Origin: Liquidambar formosana
Taxonomy: Eukaryota; Streptophyta; Magnoliopsida; Saxifragales; Altingiaceae
DNA: 64,000 bases
Assembly: GCA_039720395.1 (NCBI GenBank)
Contig: CM077824.1
Location: 23,823,278 to 23,887,277 of the forward strand
Reading direction: 5' to 3'
The notes beneath the pieces are model-generated. The model saw nothing but the letters and a program-made list of their open reading frames with translations. It had not been told where the DNA came from and ran no database searches. The position numbers and the translations under genes were made by a program. The stretch's first letter is position 1; each line of letters starts with the position of its first letter. Positions 1 to 12,097 of this stretch are shown one piece after another.

Positions 1-40
1 GAATTAGGAATGAATGCCCATGACCTTGTGTATTCAAATT

Positions 41-325
41 CATTGATTTTGTAAGGATTGAACATGGTTTTGCCTTTCGGGCATTTTATCGAACACTTGG
101 TGTGTAACTTGTTTTCAAGCATTGAAATGAAAGATTTTTGTATATCAAATCCTTGCCAAGACCATATGACTTGGTTCTACAATGCAAACCAATTGATTTT
201 TCAAGAATTGAACATGTTTTTGTCTCTTTGGCATTTTATCAAACACTTGGTGGGCATCTTTTCTCAAGCATTGGGAAACAAGCTTTTTGCACATTCAATC
301 CTTGCCAAATCAATGAACTTGGCTT
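41..325. repeat. imperfect tandem dimer, unit about 150 bp
   Basis: Two diverged copies begin near 41 and 192. Both run through a stretch meaning 'aacatg-tttttg', 'gcattttatc-aacacttggtg', 'tcaagcattg' and 'atccttgcca', in the same order. The short overlapping reading frames here are by-products of the repeat. The block lies in what would be the intron of the antisense gene starting at 568. Confidence 0.6.
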
Positions 326-424
326 AACAATGATAGAAACAATCAAAAGAAGATCATGGGAATGCATTTTATCCAATAGAAATCAAAATTTCATGATAAA
401 CATGTTAAGTTGGGAAGAACAAAC

Positions 425-568
425 CTCATGTTGGGAATGGAGGTAGGAGAGATGCTTCTTAGGTTCAAGCAACACTTTGTCTTGGGATGCATCATAGATT
501 GGTGCCTTGTATGTATTCTTGATCACATAATATGGATACTTGATGTTGGAATCATTGCTAGAAGCCAT
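425..568 (-). CDS. First exon of an antisense ORF in the retrotransposon (48 codons visible)
   Basis: On the minus strand an ATG at 568 has a strong plant start context (CAACAATGGCT). It follows a CT/CA-rich stretch resembling a plant 5' leader, with a TTTTTAAA TATA-like box near 834-841. The 48 codons begin MASSNDSNIKYPYY and end SQHE at a good donor (GAG|GTTTGTT) at 425/424. The frame stays open past the donor for only about 14 more codons, so splicing is assumed and later exons would lie before the window. I do not recognise the protein. Its place, antisense and just inside the 3' LTR, matches the additional ORFs reported in Tat-type elements. Confidence 0.4.
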
Positions 569-865
569 TGTTGATGGTTGAGCTTGTATGTGAGAAAAAT
601 GGGTTTGATAAGGAAGATGATGAATTTGATCTTGCAACTTGATGATTGATGCTTGTTTTTGTTGTTGAATGACTTGTTCTTGATGCTATTTCATGCACAC
701 AACTTGAATTGCAAGTGAAACTTTGATTGAGAATGTGTTTGTGAGTGTTTGGAGAAGATGGAATGAGTTTCTAGAGAGAGAAACTCTCAATTTTCGAAAT
801 TGGGTGAGTGTGAGCACAAATGGGGGTCAAGGGTTTAAAAACCCAGAATTTTGAGGACCCTAGCC

Positions 866-935
866 TCGGGTAACCGCCCAGCATGGGGCGGCAAGCCGCC
901 TGGGCTTGGGCGGCAAGCCACCAGCAGCCAGGTGG
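866..935. repeat. GC-rich palindromic block (internal copy)
   Basis: A GC-rich island in AT-rich surroundings, with repeated GGGCGGC / GCCGCC and AGCCGCC / CCAGGTGG arms able to fold on themselves. It resembles the better-preserved palindrome inside the LTR at 3431-3510, beginning with the same CTCGGGT and carrying the same GGGCGGC-AGCCGCC core. Confidence 0.5.
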
Positions 936-1399
936 TCAGCCCCCCTTGCTCGCTCCGTTGCGCTCATTTGGCCTTTGCTCGCCTATTCGCGCTTTTGAGC
1001 CCTCTTTGAGATGAATTCTCAAGCTTGTTTTGAGTTGAAAAATGAGTGAATATCTTGACATTGTTTGACATAAAATGTTTTTGAAATGGATTGCATTAGT
1101 GGCCTTGTGTGGGCATGGCATGCTAGTAGGGTTGAACAACCCTCTCTATGCATATGGTTTTTGATCATTAGGGATGAGTTCCCTCCTATGTCATTATGAT
1201 TCGTTGTCATTTGGGATAAAGATACCTTCCCTATATGCATGTGAATGATTTCTTTCATGAGGAGAATGTGTCTCCTATATGAGGTGATGTTTGAGTTGAG
1301 GCATGAATAGCCTCCATATGAGATGACTTGGTGAGATTGTTGAGGGTTGGTAAGTTGAAGCTTACCTTTGTCTTGATGACTTAGTGAGAGAAAGATGCA

Positions 1400-2500
1400 A
1401 TCTTTCTCATGATTACATGCTTACCTTGATGATTTGAAAGATGTGATCTTTCCCCATGACTTATGTTTACCTTGATGGTTTGCTTATGAGAAGGACGCGA
1501 TCTTTCTCATGCTATGTGTTCACCTTGAGAGTTTGATATGAGAAGGATGCAATCTTTCTCACGTCCCATGTTTACCTCGATGACTTGAAAGATGCGATCT
1601 TTCCCAATGGTATGTGTTTACCCTGATTGAAGGTTGTGACCTTCCTCGTATTATTCACCAGTTGTTACTGGTACAGTATGGTATGTGATTAACAATTGAG
1701 TAATAACCTTGACGGTTTGGATATGAGAAGGATGTATCTTTCTCATATTTTGAGATGGCCTTGATGGCATAGTGTTACCCCGTATTATTCACCAGTTGTC
1801 ACTGGTGCAGTATGGGATGTGATTACCTTGATATTTGAATGATAACCTTGATGTTTTGAGATAGCCTTGATGGCTTCCTGTGGTATGTGTTCACCTTGAT
1901 TGATTTGAGCAAGAGAAGGCTGTGACCTTCCTCGTGCTATGTGATTACCTTGATATTTGAATGACAACCTTGATGGTTTGAATATGAGAAGGATGTATCT
2001 TTCTCATATTTTGAGATAGCCTCGATGGCATAGTATTACCTCATATTATTCGCCAGTTGTCACTGGCATAGTATGGGAAGACCTTTCATCGAACGAAGTT
2101 CGATGTAAGCTATGGATACCTCGTACTATTCGCCAGTTGTCACTGGCATAGTGTGGGAAGACCTTTCATCGAACGAAGTTCGATGTAAGCTATGGATACC
2201 TTGTACTATTCGCCAGTTGTCACTGGCATAGAATGGGAAGCCCTTTCATCGAACGAAGTTCGATGTAAGCTATGGATACCTCGTATTATTCACCAGTTGT
2301 CACTGGTGCAGTATGGGATGTGATTACCTTGACAATTGAGCAATAACCTTGATGATTTGAATATGAGAAGGATGTATCTTTCTCATATTTTGGGATAGCC
2401 TTGATGGCATAATGTTACCTCGTACCATTCGCCAGTTGTCACTGGCATAGAATTGGAAGACCTTTCATCGAACGAAGTTCGATGTAAGCTGTGGATATCT
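1400..2500. repeat. Array of short imperfect repeats, including three 80-bp units
   Basis: From about 1400 the sequence cycles through 'gagaaggatg-atctttctc', 'accttgatg' and 'attattcgccagttgtcactgg'. Three units with an exact 80-bp period lie at about 2086, 2166 and 2246, and another copy at 2465. Each unit has two perfect inverted repeats: TCGAACGAAGTTCGA and CCAGTTGTCACTGG. It is non-coding and probably belongs to the 3' region of the retrotransposon. Confidence 0.75.
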
Positions 2501-2709
2501 CATCTTGTCCCCTAGTTGAAACTAGTATACAGTATGAGAAGAGTTCTGTAGAACTTATGAGGAGTACCTTCGTGCTTGTGTATGACGAATTCGAAGAATT
2601 CAATGATGTGATCACCCTCTTTTCCCCAGTGGGTCTTGATGAAATCAATTCCCCGGGCAAAAATGGGTTGTTCTTTTGGTCATTGGTTCGCAAGTGAAAC
2701 TTGCTCGCC

Positions 2710-2722
2710 AATGAGGGGCTTC
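2710..2722 (+). promoter_or_regulatory. Probable polypurine tract before the 3' LTR
   Basis: AATGAGGGGCTTC lies directly before the TGTCACACCCC start of the LTR. Plus-strand synthesis of LTR elements is primed from such a tract. It shows that the LTR that follows is the 3' LTR of a plus-strand element. The last three bases are not purines, so the cleavage point is uncertain. Confidence 0.5.
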
Positions 2723-3430
2723 TGTCACACCCCATTTTTGCCACCTTAGCTAGGGTTTGTCATTGCATGTGTCTTTTTGTTTCCTTTTTGAGTCTAGTCT
2801 TTTGCATTGAGTTTCTAGGGTCCTAAGGATGGTGTGTATGAATTTTGGTTCAATTTGGAGTTGATCTTGAGGGTTAATAAGAACTTTTGTGACTTGAGGG
2901 GCATAATTGTCTTTTTGATCACAAACTTTCCATTTGACCTTGAAATGATCTCCAAGTTGCCAATTGGAGTTCATATGGTTGTATTTGAGGTATTTTTGGG
3001 ATCAATTCGATGAATTGAAGGTTCGGGATTAGAATGGCTCAGCAAGGCTCAGGTTGGCTAAAAGACCTACTTCGGGTTAGCTCGAATTGGTTCATGATTT
3101 TCACTCTATGACTACTCATTTGACCTTGATTGGTCTTAATTTCATCCCCAAATGTGTTTAGGGAGGTTGAATTTCGAATTGGAAAGCATTCGGTGCAACC
3201 CTATGTGCATACCTAAGCTAAGCGATGGTGAGGCATAGCGGTTAACCACCTTTGTAGGACCCAACCATGCAGCCATGGCTAGGGTTTCTCGCCCTCAAGT
3301 GAGTCAAATTACATTCCCCTTCGAAACACGGTCGTTTTGGCTTTCGTTTCGTCAAAATCGGAGTTGATTTGGGCCCTGAAACACATTTGGAAGTCGAAGG
3401 GGGTCAAATTTGGGCTGAAGCTGACATGGC

Positions 3431-3510
3431 CTCGGGTGACCACCCAGGCCTGGGCGGCTAGCCGCCTGGGCCCAGGCTGCTAGCCGCCCAGCCCCAGGTG
3501 GTCACCCGAG
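3431..3510. repeat. 80-bp GC-rich imperfect palindrome in the LTR
   Basis: The first 14 bases (CTCGGGTGACCACC) are the exact reverse complement of the last 14 (GGTGGTCACCCGAG). The complementarity continues inward with few mismatches through GGGCGGCTAGC, so nearly the whole 80 bases could form one hairpin. It lies about 190 bp before the LTR TATA box. Confidence 0.8.
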
Positions 3511-3697
3511 CCACTTTCCTATTTTGAGCCTTGACGCGGCTCCCATCCTATTTTCTCGGATTTGCTCGCCTTTAGCCGCCATTTAACCCTAATTTCAGCC
3601 TTTTTTGACCTACTTGAGCCCCAAGGGAACCTCTAAGAGCCCTTGGATCAATCCCTAGGGTTTTAATCCCAACCATTGAGGGTTTTCCCTCAATCCC

Positions 3698-3705
3698 TAT
3701 AAATA
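3698..3705 (+). promoter_or_regulatory. LTR TATA box
   Basis: TATAAATA in the context CCCTATAAATACCCC, about 1 kb into the LTR. It is the best core-promoter match in the LTR and would put the U3/R border shortly after 3730. Confidence 0.6.
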
Positions 3706-4035
3706 CCCCCTTATACTTCAGCAATGGGGGGCACTTGGGAGGCCACTGGGAGAGAAAATTCTGAAGTGTGAGGCATGTGTGAGACTTGGAGGCTATGGCA
3801 GCCATCCTTAGGGTAGTTTAACCTATACTTTGAGTGAGAGAGTGTGAGAGTAAGCTTGGAGGAGGGCTGGAGCATTGCTTGAAGGCTTGAAGGAAGGAAC
3901 TCCCAGCAGTACACAAGAGAAGGAGGACTCCCTACAGCAGCAAAAGGATACTTCACCATAGGTATTCCCCCCTTCCTCCTCTTCTCTCTTTTAAAGTTAG
4001 GGTTTTTGCATAGAATAGGATGATTGCATATCAAA

Positions 4036-4570
4036 GCTTGTGTTTTTATCACGTCTTGTTGCTTCCATGCATGTTTAGGATCATATTTGTGGGCTGTTTA
4101 GTATGCTAGGATGTTATTCCATGTGATTTACTGCATGTTTGGGACTTTAGGGTTTCTTAGGTGCTTAAAATGGTTTTCTGCATGAAATAACTCTTTGGTA
4201 TATTAGAGCTTGTGTTTTTATCATGTCTTGTTGCTTCCATGCATGTTTAGGATCATATTTGTGGGCTGTTTAGTATCCTAGGATGTTATTCCATGTGATT
4301 TACTGCATGTTTGGGACTTTAGGGTTTCTTAGGTGCTTAAAATGGTTTTCTGCATGAAATAACTCTTTGGCATATTAGAGCTTATGTTTTTATTGTGTTT
4401 TGTTGCTTCCATTGGAATGTATGCATGATTAGGATAATATTTATGGGCTGTTTAGTATGCTAGGATGATGTTCCATGTGATTTGCTGCATGTTTGGGATT
4501 CTAGGGTTTCCTTAGTGCTGGAATGGAGTTTATGTTTAGAATAGCTATATTTCATGTGCAAGCTTGTATT
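4036..4570 (+). repeat. 172-bp tandem repeat in the LTR, three copies plus a diverged fourth
   Basis: GCTTGTGTTTTTATC starts recur at 4036, 4208 and 4380 (172 bp apart), with a diverged start at 4562. Each unit contains 'ttgcttcca-gcatg-ttagga', 'gggctgtttagtat', 'ctaggatg' and 'agggtttc'. Copies one and two are nearly identical and later ones diverge, which suggests recent expansion from the left. Confidence 0.85.
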
Positions 4571-6002
4571 TTTCTCATGTGTGGATGCTTCTATTGATTA
4601 ATATGCATGATTAGCGTGATGTCTATGATGGGCTTTGCATGATTTAGAGTTATTTTATGTGATTTTGAGCACAATTGTGATTCTAGGGTTTCATTCATCC
4701 TTGTATTAGGAAAGTTGCATATAGCATGATAGCTTAGGGTTTTTTCTTGTGTTTTCTTCATAGTTGACATATATGTGCTGCATATTTGATAACTATGATA
4801 TTTCTAGCATTCATATAGTTGATTTTAGGGTTTTTTGCATGTCATTGCATGTAGGGTTGAATTAGGGTTTTAGTTAGCTTATGATTCATGTTGTTGCATG
4901 ACTTGTGGTTGATTTTAAACCTTATTTCAATTCTGTCCAGATCTGTTATTTGTCTTTAATATGATATTTTGAGCATGTGTTAGCCCATGTTTGGGCATGA
5001 TAATGGCTTGATTTGGAATCTAGCTTGCTTGGTTGGTATTTTTGGTATGTTTTGCATGGAAATTGCAGGTGCTTTGACAGGTACAACAGGTGCAACTACC
5101 CCACCAATGTGGGGTGGTTATTTTGGCTATTGTGAGATGAAATCTTACAAATAAGGTAATTACCCTATGCAATAGGGTGGTTACTTTGACAGGTTGCTTT
5201 TGCTTAAGGTAAGTAGGGTGTGAGGGTGCCCCAATTCACCCTTCTTTCCTTCCTTTGAAACTTTCCCTTTCTCCCCCCCTAGGGTTGTTTCCTAATAGAG
5301 GGGTATGGTAGATTCTATAGTTTCCTTTCAATAAAAAATACCTTCTAAATCAAGGTTTCCATTTCTTATCAAAATTCCATATTTTACCAAAAATCTTTTG
5401 AGAATCATTTATTTTGGAAACTTACCATGTTTTACTTGAAAGGAAACTTAGGGTTTACCATAGGCCTTGATTAGGTTATAACCCTATTCCTTATTCGAAC
5501 TACGTGGACTTTGATCCATGTATTTCCATACATGGTACGTAGGCGCTCTTCGTGATGTTCAAGTCCGCCCTAGGATACTAAGTATCCTAGGTTTTCTCCT
5601 CTCCCCCTTTCTTTTTTCTGTTTTTCTTTGATTTACTAGATTGTATGGATGAATGAATAAATGATATGCATGCTGTCTTGTGATGATAATTGTTGATTTG
5701 TGTATGATTAAGACTTTGATTTAGCCCAATTAAATTAAGAGACCGTTTAGGGCGATATGGGTGCCTATAGGCTTTGCCTAGAACCTTCCCATATCGTAAC
5801 TTAGCCTCCGAATCCCCGAATTCTCTGGTTTCCAAAAGACTTTTTGCCTTACCATTTTAAACATGGAGTCAATCTTTTGTTTTCCTAAAACAAAACTGTT
5901 TTTTTAGGGTTTTCCTTGTTTCCTTTAAAAAATAAGGTGGCGACTCCTTTTCCTGTTTCAAACCTAAAACCCCTCGTGGGCCTCACTTTTTTGGGGTTCA
6001 CA

Positions 6003-6971
6003 TACTCAACCTTCAATAGCTGAGCATTGTCCTTATATTAACTCAGTTAGTCCATTTAGCTCATTACTGACCAAAATACCTTCACCTTTATCTCTTTTGC
6101 CTTCATTCCCCACAAATTACATGGCCATAAGAAAACCAACCCGACGGTGATGACCTTCTCTGATTATGATAACCTTATCTGAAGCTGGATAGATTTGAAG
6201 CTCACCGGCAATGATAACCCTATTTCTCTCTCTTCCAGATCTATTACGAATCCAAAGTTATCTCTTCCACTGTGAGACACTCTCTCCTTTCTTCCATAGA
6301 CCTTTGTGACCTACATGTGATGTAGATGACTACTACTATTCGAGTTTCGAATTTCTGATCACCTAGATTCCAAAGACTATTTGACATTTTCTCAATCTTC
6401 GATTACTGTTGGACCTCGTTTAAACTCCTTTTTCCTTTTTTCCTTTTTTTTTTTCTTTAGATTTAAATCTTATTCTCCTCCTTCCTTCTGTGTCTCAACA
6501 CCATCTAGGTTGCTACAACTATGGACGAAAAACTAGAGCCTTTTATTCTCTTAGGCCCAATACTTTAAGAGCACTATCTATATCTCCTTCTTTCCTTTTC
6601 CCTCTTTGTCTACTTCCCATTTATTCTCTTGGACCAGTTGTGATATTCCTGGGTATTTTAATTTTCCATTGTTTATATGATGCATTACAAGCATCAAGAC
6701 CAATTTTTAGAGGTTGACAAGTATGCTGGAGACTCCACCTTGCACAACCATAGCTATGAGAAGCCATGACAGTACTTTTAAACCTTGGAAAACTAAATTG
6801 TTATGAACATATTTTTGTGATAACAGTTATTGATCCTTATGGGATTAGTTTTATGACATGGTTGTTCCCCAAACTAGGTTCTATCAGGTCAATTTTTTTG
6901 GTAGATTGTCCATCAAATGAATTTGTAGCTTAAGAAAGCCATGGAATAATGAATAATCTAGTAGGATCAGT
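6003..6971. other. Spacer between two LTRs, no gene seen
   Basis: AT-rich sequence with only short ORFs and pyrimidine-rich tracts. The 75-codon frame at 6490-6717 is hydrophobic and has no recognisable motif. I found no transposon ends. It may be old host sequence or decayed element. Confidence 0.5.
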
Positions 6972-7530
6972 TGTTGACACCCCATTTTGTACTTCCTGAC
7001 ATTCCTGACCACCTTGAAGTGTAACGACCCGAAATGGGGACCGTTAGTTAAGTAGTAAGAAAACCATTTTTAAAGCCAAATTTGGTGGATGTTTAGTAAA
7101 AATAATTCTTTTGAAAATATTTTTAGAAAATCCGGCATGGTCCCTTCTGTAAATAGGACGTACCAAGTTATTGACTAATCATAAAACCTGTAGAAAACAC
7201 ATTTATAATTATTTCCAACCATCCACACAATAAATCGAAATAAATAAATTAAAGGCTGCATCATAGCCACATGGGTCCCATTAAGTCCATCTCACTACAG
7301 ATTAATTATTACAGGCCATGAATTGAAATTAATACATGCCTAGGCTTCCAGCCGAAATAAAAATACAATGATTTCTCTATATGAGTGTAAGCATGCTGAT
7401 GTGCTTCCCAAAAACCAAGTCAAGCTTTATTTTGAAAATATGACCTGCAAGAAAAACTGTGGGGGTATGAGCTACACGCTCAGTAGGAAAACATTTTCCC
7501 CGAAAATGATCCGAGGTTTTCAAAACCATA

Positions 7531-7638
<108 letters not shown>

Positions 7639-8892
7639 TTTTGAAAGAATCCCTGCAAAACCATTATTAGTTTGCGATATAAATTTCCAGTAAATAAAAC
7701 TGATACGCTATAATGAAATAAACTGCGAAAGTTAAATCATTTAATACCCACACCCCTTTTTCCTTATTAAAGAGGTTATCAAAATCCTCATTTTACTAAT
7801 GAATTATCTATCATTTTTAGATATCATATTACGGCCTTATAAGCCAATAATCATCATCCGCCATATTTGGCAATCCATAACATTGGTCTTTTAAACTGAT
7901 AAATCCTCCCCAGGTCATGCGGGGCCCTCGCACGCGGAAAATAAGAGAAACACTATGGATCCTACTTGGTCCAGAAAGTAACCCCATCATGAGGAAACAC
8001 TATGATCCTACTTGGACCAGAAAGTAACCTCATATTCGGGCACATAGCTCAGGACTAAAGGATAGGAAGACACGGCACGATGTCCCGTCCTTTGGGACCG
8101 CAGTAATCCTGTCTCCAGTAGCCCTCATCACCACTTATCTTTTCATTTACCAATTTCATAATTCTCATATAAACCGAAAAATTATATATAAATTTTCCAA
8201 GAAACCATATAACAGGTTTATGCAATTAAATCATATGAAATAACCCTCATAATTCATATAAATTATTTTCCAACCATTTTTCAAAATCGTGGTTTTCAAA
8301 AACATTGATATAAAAGTGACCCCCAACATTTTGATTACACAAAATAGTCCAATAGGTTTTAAAACCAACCCATTGTATCTCAAATCATGTGAGGGTTTGA
8401 AATGTAACATGCATATAACCAAATTAGGGTATAATACAAAACCCTAGATTTTCCAAAATTGATCAAAACTCATAAAATATGCCCACATGCATGATATTTA
8501 TGCAAAGCATGCCAAATACATGTATTTTTACATGATTTAAACCCAAAACCCCCATGTTTCAATGGTTTAACATGAGAAAATGCCCCTACCTCAAAAATAG
8601 AGTGAATAAATGCAAATCCACAACCATATATGCGTAGATCAGGCCAAAATACGCTAGTTCCGAGCTCGCTGGCGTCGGATCGAGGCTTCCGTGCTCCGGC
8701 GAGCCGCCGTCGAGCCTCCGACCCCTTCTCCTTCTCTTCCTCTCTTTCTTTCTCTCTCTCCCTCTTTCTATCGGCTGAGCAATGGGTGAGAACCCTCTAG
8801 AATCCAGGCCTTAAAGGAAGAATAAATGAGGGGTAAAATGGTATTTTCATCCCATAAAAATCTGGACTTTAAGCTGAAATTCATGTGTTATG

Positions 8893-9067
8893 GTCGACCA
8901 AATAGGAAGTAGTCGACCAAAACTCCCCAATGAACAGTACCGTGACATTATGTCTGCAATATAGTTGACCAAAACAACCTACAGTCGACCAAAATTCCCT
9001 AAGGAACAGTACCGTGACATTCTGTCTGCAATATAATCGACCAAAACAACCCACAGTCGACCAAATC
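8893..9067. repeat. Array of six GTCGACCAAA-type motifs
   Basis: Six copies of a decamer (GTCGACCAAA, with GTTGACC and ATCGACC variants) occur in three pairs, about 20 bp apart within each pair. The last two pairs sit in a 72-bp duplication that also contains 'gaacagtaccgtgacatt-tgtctgcaatat'. It may be a cis-regulatory repeat of the LTR. Confidence 0.75.
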
Positions 9068-10689
9068 ACTCAATATGCACAAAAAGAGGTATATGCCTCC
9101 CCAAAGCATACCTCAACACCTCCTAACCCAAAATTCTCACGAATCAAGCCTTGGGCCCTCACATGAAGCCCAATGATGAAGGATGGTGTCAAATAGAACT
9201 ATACAAGGGAATCTCGAAGGACCGACGGGATCACAGCTCAAAATCAATACAAAACCATAACCCATGATCATATGTGCATACTTCATGCACGTACATGCAT
9301 CACCCAAAATCTACAAAAATCAACATTTCCCAGGTTCTTTTCCTTACCTTACAGGGACCAAGCTCGATGCCAACTACCCTATGGCGACTGGAAACCCTAG
9401 ATACTTTATGATTAAACCCTAAGATTCACCTAGAAATACCCTACTTTCAACCTGGAGAAGGGGACCTAATTTTCCTGAGCCTCTATCTCACTTTTCCTTA
9501 GCCTACCCAATCTTCCTCAGCCACCACTACCAAAAACCTTAAGAAACCAATAGCTATGATCGCGAGAAGTCCAGAAAGGTGAACTCAAGGAGTCCTTGCT
9601 GCTACCTAAACCTGAGGGTAAGCATCATTTCTCTTATTATTTTCTTTGATCTATGGAATGATTGATTGGTTATTCTTTGTAGAATAGACATAGGATTATG
9701 TCGCTTTCTTTCCTGTTCCGTATATGATTAGTAACTTATTTTTCATCATAGTATTATAGAGTAGGTCATTAAATCATATAAATACGCTCATTTTCTTAGT
9801 CATGAATGTTTAGGATTCCAAATATGTTCATTTAGATAAATGTCATGCTGTATTTCTTCATTGTATAGGTCATTTATTTGAGTAGTTCTCTATTTAGACA
9901 TCCCATTACTCATATATCTAGATCTAGGGTTCTCACATTATCATAACATGTCTTCATATTAAATATATATACTATATAATCATTTATGAGCATTCACAGT
10001 TGGATATCACTACATCGATGGTCGATTTGAGGTAAACATGCATTTCCTGAATTATGTATTTAGGCAAAGTACGTACATGCTTTTTTGATGCATGTACGTG
10101 CTTCCCAGATGCTTGTACATGCATGACATGTTCTGGACAGATTAATCCTTGTTTTGTAGGTTGTGTAAATATGATTCGACTCTATTAAATGCTTCTGTTT
10201 TCTATGCATATATTTATTCATGTTGTTTTATTTTGATTTCTTATCTCTTTCATCATTGCGTGCCAACATTTGAATTAAACCATTAAATTGCTTAAAGACG
10301 ATTGAGCCTAATTAAGTCATTTTTAATTAAAGCCAATAAGTATATGTGGGGGCTGGTTTTGGCCGGGCGTTATTGGGTGCCTCACACCTTCCTAATAATG
10401 ATGAGTTAGACCCTTGCTAGGGGTCAAGTAGTTCCCAAAGTTAAATTGGGTGGCGACTCCCTTTTTGCACTAACCCTCTTGGTTAGTGGTGTACTTACGA
10501 GCCGGCATGGTTCAGGATACGATGCTCACATTAGTCTTTCTCTTTCTTCTTTTCTTCTTTTATTTTTTATTTTTTTATTTTTTATTTTTTATTTTTTGGG
10601 AGGGATTCAATCATTAGTCCACTATATATATATAAGGTTTTGATCATGACTTGGATTGCTAGAAGGAAAACTCGAGGGAAGGAAAATTT

Positions 10690-10885
10690 TACGTGGACCA
10701 CTCCAAATTATAAAATTTTATAGTTTTATGAAGTAGTAAATTTTTACAGGTTTATAAAGTGAACCATGCCAAAATGTAAAATTTTATAGTTTTATGAAGT
10801 GAACCATGCCAAACTGCAAAATTTTATAGTTTTACGAAGTATTGTATTGGACTATGCCAAACCATAAAATTTTATAGTTTCAGTT
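10690..10885 (+). repeat. Tandem repeat of about 40-65 bp
   Basis: 'aaaattttatagttttatgaagt' recurs four times (starts near 10713, 10778, 10818 and 10866), partly preceded by 'gaaccatgcc' at 10761 and 10801. It is AT-rich and non-coding. Between the LTR end (10530) and this repeat there is only a T-rich tract. Confidence 0.65.
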
Positions 10886-10983
10886 TTTTTTTTTTTTAAT
10901 AATTATCTAATTAATATGGATTTTATTTCGAAAATGTTGATGAGTAAGTTCAAAAAATATAATTTTTTTTGGAAAACGGATGT

Positions 10984-11530
10984 TTATATTGCACTTTAGG
11001 GTCCAAAGTATGAGTTAAGTTTCACTTTAGGGTCCAAAGTATAAATTGCGTCAATTTAATACCTGAATTATTAATTGAGTTGCAATTTGGGGTCTATTGT
11101 CAAAATTTTCTATATTATCCATATTTTGCCCCTTTTATGAGTTTAAAAATGCTATTTTACCCCTATCAACAACTAATAAATTTTTATATTTTTAATAAGA
11201 TCTGAACCAATTTTATATTCTTTTTCTCTCTATATTATCTCTATCAACATCTAATTAGTCTTTATATTTCCTATTTACCAAAAAAAAAAAAATGACAGTA
11301 AAATGATTCAGATCTAGTTAAAATATAAAGGTTTATTAAAAATTGATCGGGGTAAAATAGGGTTTTCAAATCCATAAAAAAGGGCAAAGAAGAGATAATA
11401 CTGAAAATCTAAGGATAGACCCCAAATTGCAACTCAACTAATAATTTGGGTATTGAATTGATGCGACTTAAACTTTGGACTTTAAAGTGAAACTTGACCC
11501 AAACTTTGGACCCTTAAGTGCAATTTACCC
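10984..11530. mobile_element. MITE with long terminal inverted repeats (family A, copy 1)
   Basis: The left end (ATTGCACTTTAGGGTCC) and right end (GGACCCTTAAGTGCAAT) are inverted repeats that continue inward for well over 100 bp through 'ttgggtctat / atagaccccaa' and 'accccta' segments. A second copy of the family is at 30588-31131. The GGGTAAATTGCAC-type ends resemble MULE ends. The left end is damaged and I could not find a TSD. Confidence 0.75.
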
Positions 11531-12094
11531 TTTTTAAAATTTGAAATACTATAAAACTAAGTTAGTTACATAGGGTGCCCTTAATAACAAAAAAGAGAGT
11601 GCCCTTACTAACAATAAGGGTAAACCAGAGATTTTTTTTTAAAAAAATGTGACTAATTGCTAAATAAGTTTAACCCCATTGACTAATTGAGTTAGACAAA
11701 CTTTTGCTTGACTAATTGCTAATATTTTATCTAGTTATGGACTAATTGCCAATTTTCCCAACTTTACATTTTCTCGTTAATTTATCAAGTTGAGTTTGAG
11801 TATAGTAATATCCAATTCAATCTCGTTAATACTTTAAAAAACCAAATCAAGCTCCAAATTGATTAGATAAATAATTTATTTAAATTCATTTATAAAATAA
11901 AATGAATCAAATTCAAACCTTAAGAGGCTGTTTGGCAAACCAGGAAACTTGGTGACCTAAGGATAAATCAAGCTAGTTCTAATTTCACACTATTTTGGTA
12001 AGTCTCTTTTTTATACTAATTAGTTCAGCATTCTTAAAACGAAGCATAAAAACGAGATAATAGTTAGGGATTGAACTTAATTTGATCCCATTTT
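11531..12094. other. AT-rich spacer, no gene seen
   Basis: Low-complexity AT-rich sequence with 'gactaatt' repeats near 11650-11760 and no ORF with recognisable content. A 'ggctgtttggcaaacc' stretch at about 11928 could be a degenerate transposon end, but no partner was found. Confidence 0.4.
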
Positions 12095-12097
12095 TAA

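Larger units (their letters stand above)
1..2722 (+). mobile_element. 3' internal part of a Ty3-like (Tat/Ogre-like) LTR retrotransposon
   Basis: This stretch precedes an LTR and is joined to it by a purine-rich tract, so it is read as the untranslated 3' internal part of an element whose coding part and 5' LTR lie before the window. No gag, protease, reverse transcriptase or integrase is visible. It holds an imperfect tandem dimer, an antisense exon, a GC-rich palindromic block and a long array of short repeats. Long repeat-rich 3' regions and extra antisense ORFs are known for the Tat/Ogre group. The lineage is inferred from this and from the LTR ends, not from a polymerase domain. Confidence 0.6.
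2723..6002 (+). mobile_element. LTR (3280 bp) of a Ty3-like retrotransposon, probably the 3' LTR
   Basis: It starts TGTCACACCCCATTTTTG and ends GGGGTTCACA. Near the 3' end is GGTGGCGACTCC (5936-5947), also found near the end of the second LTR (10449-10460), so the two are related. The five bases before (gcttc) and after (tactc) do not match, as expected if 1-2722 is the element's interior rather than target DNA. A TATA box, a 172-bp tandem repeat and an 80-bp palindrome lie inside. It has no coding capacity. Confidence 0.7.

Noticed and set aside
2086..2500. CRISPR-like array
   Set aside because: The repeats have no unique spacers of constant length and lie in a plant retrotransposon.
2723..6002. 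Solo LTR with its own TSD
   Set aside because: The flanking pentamers gcttc and tactc differ and a polypurine tract precedes it, so it is better read as a 3' LTR.
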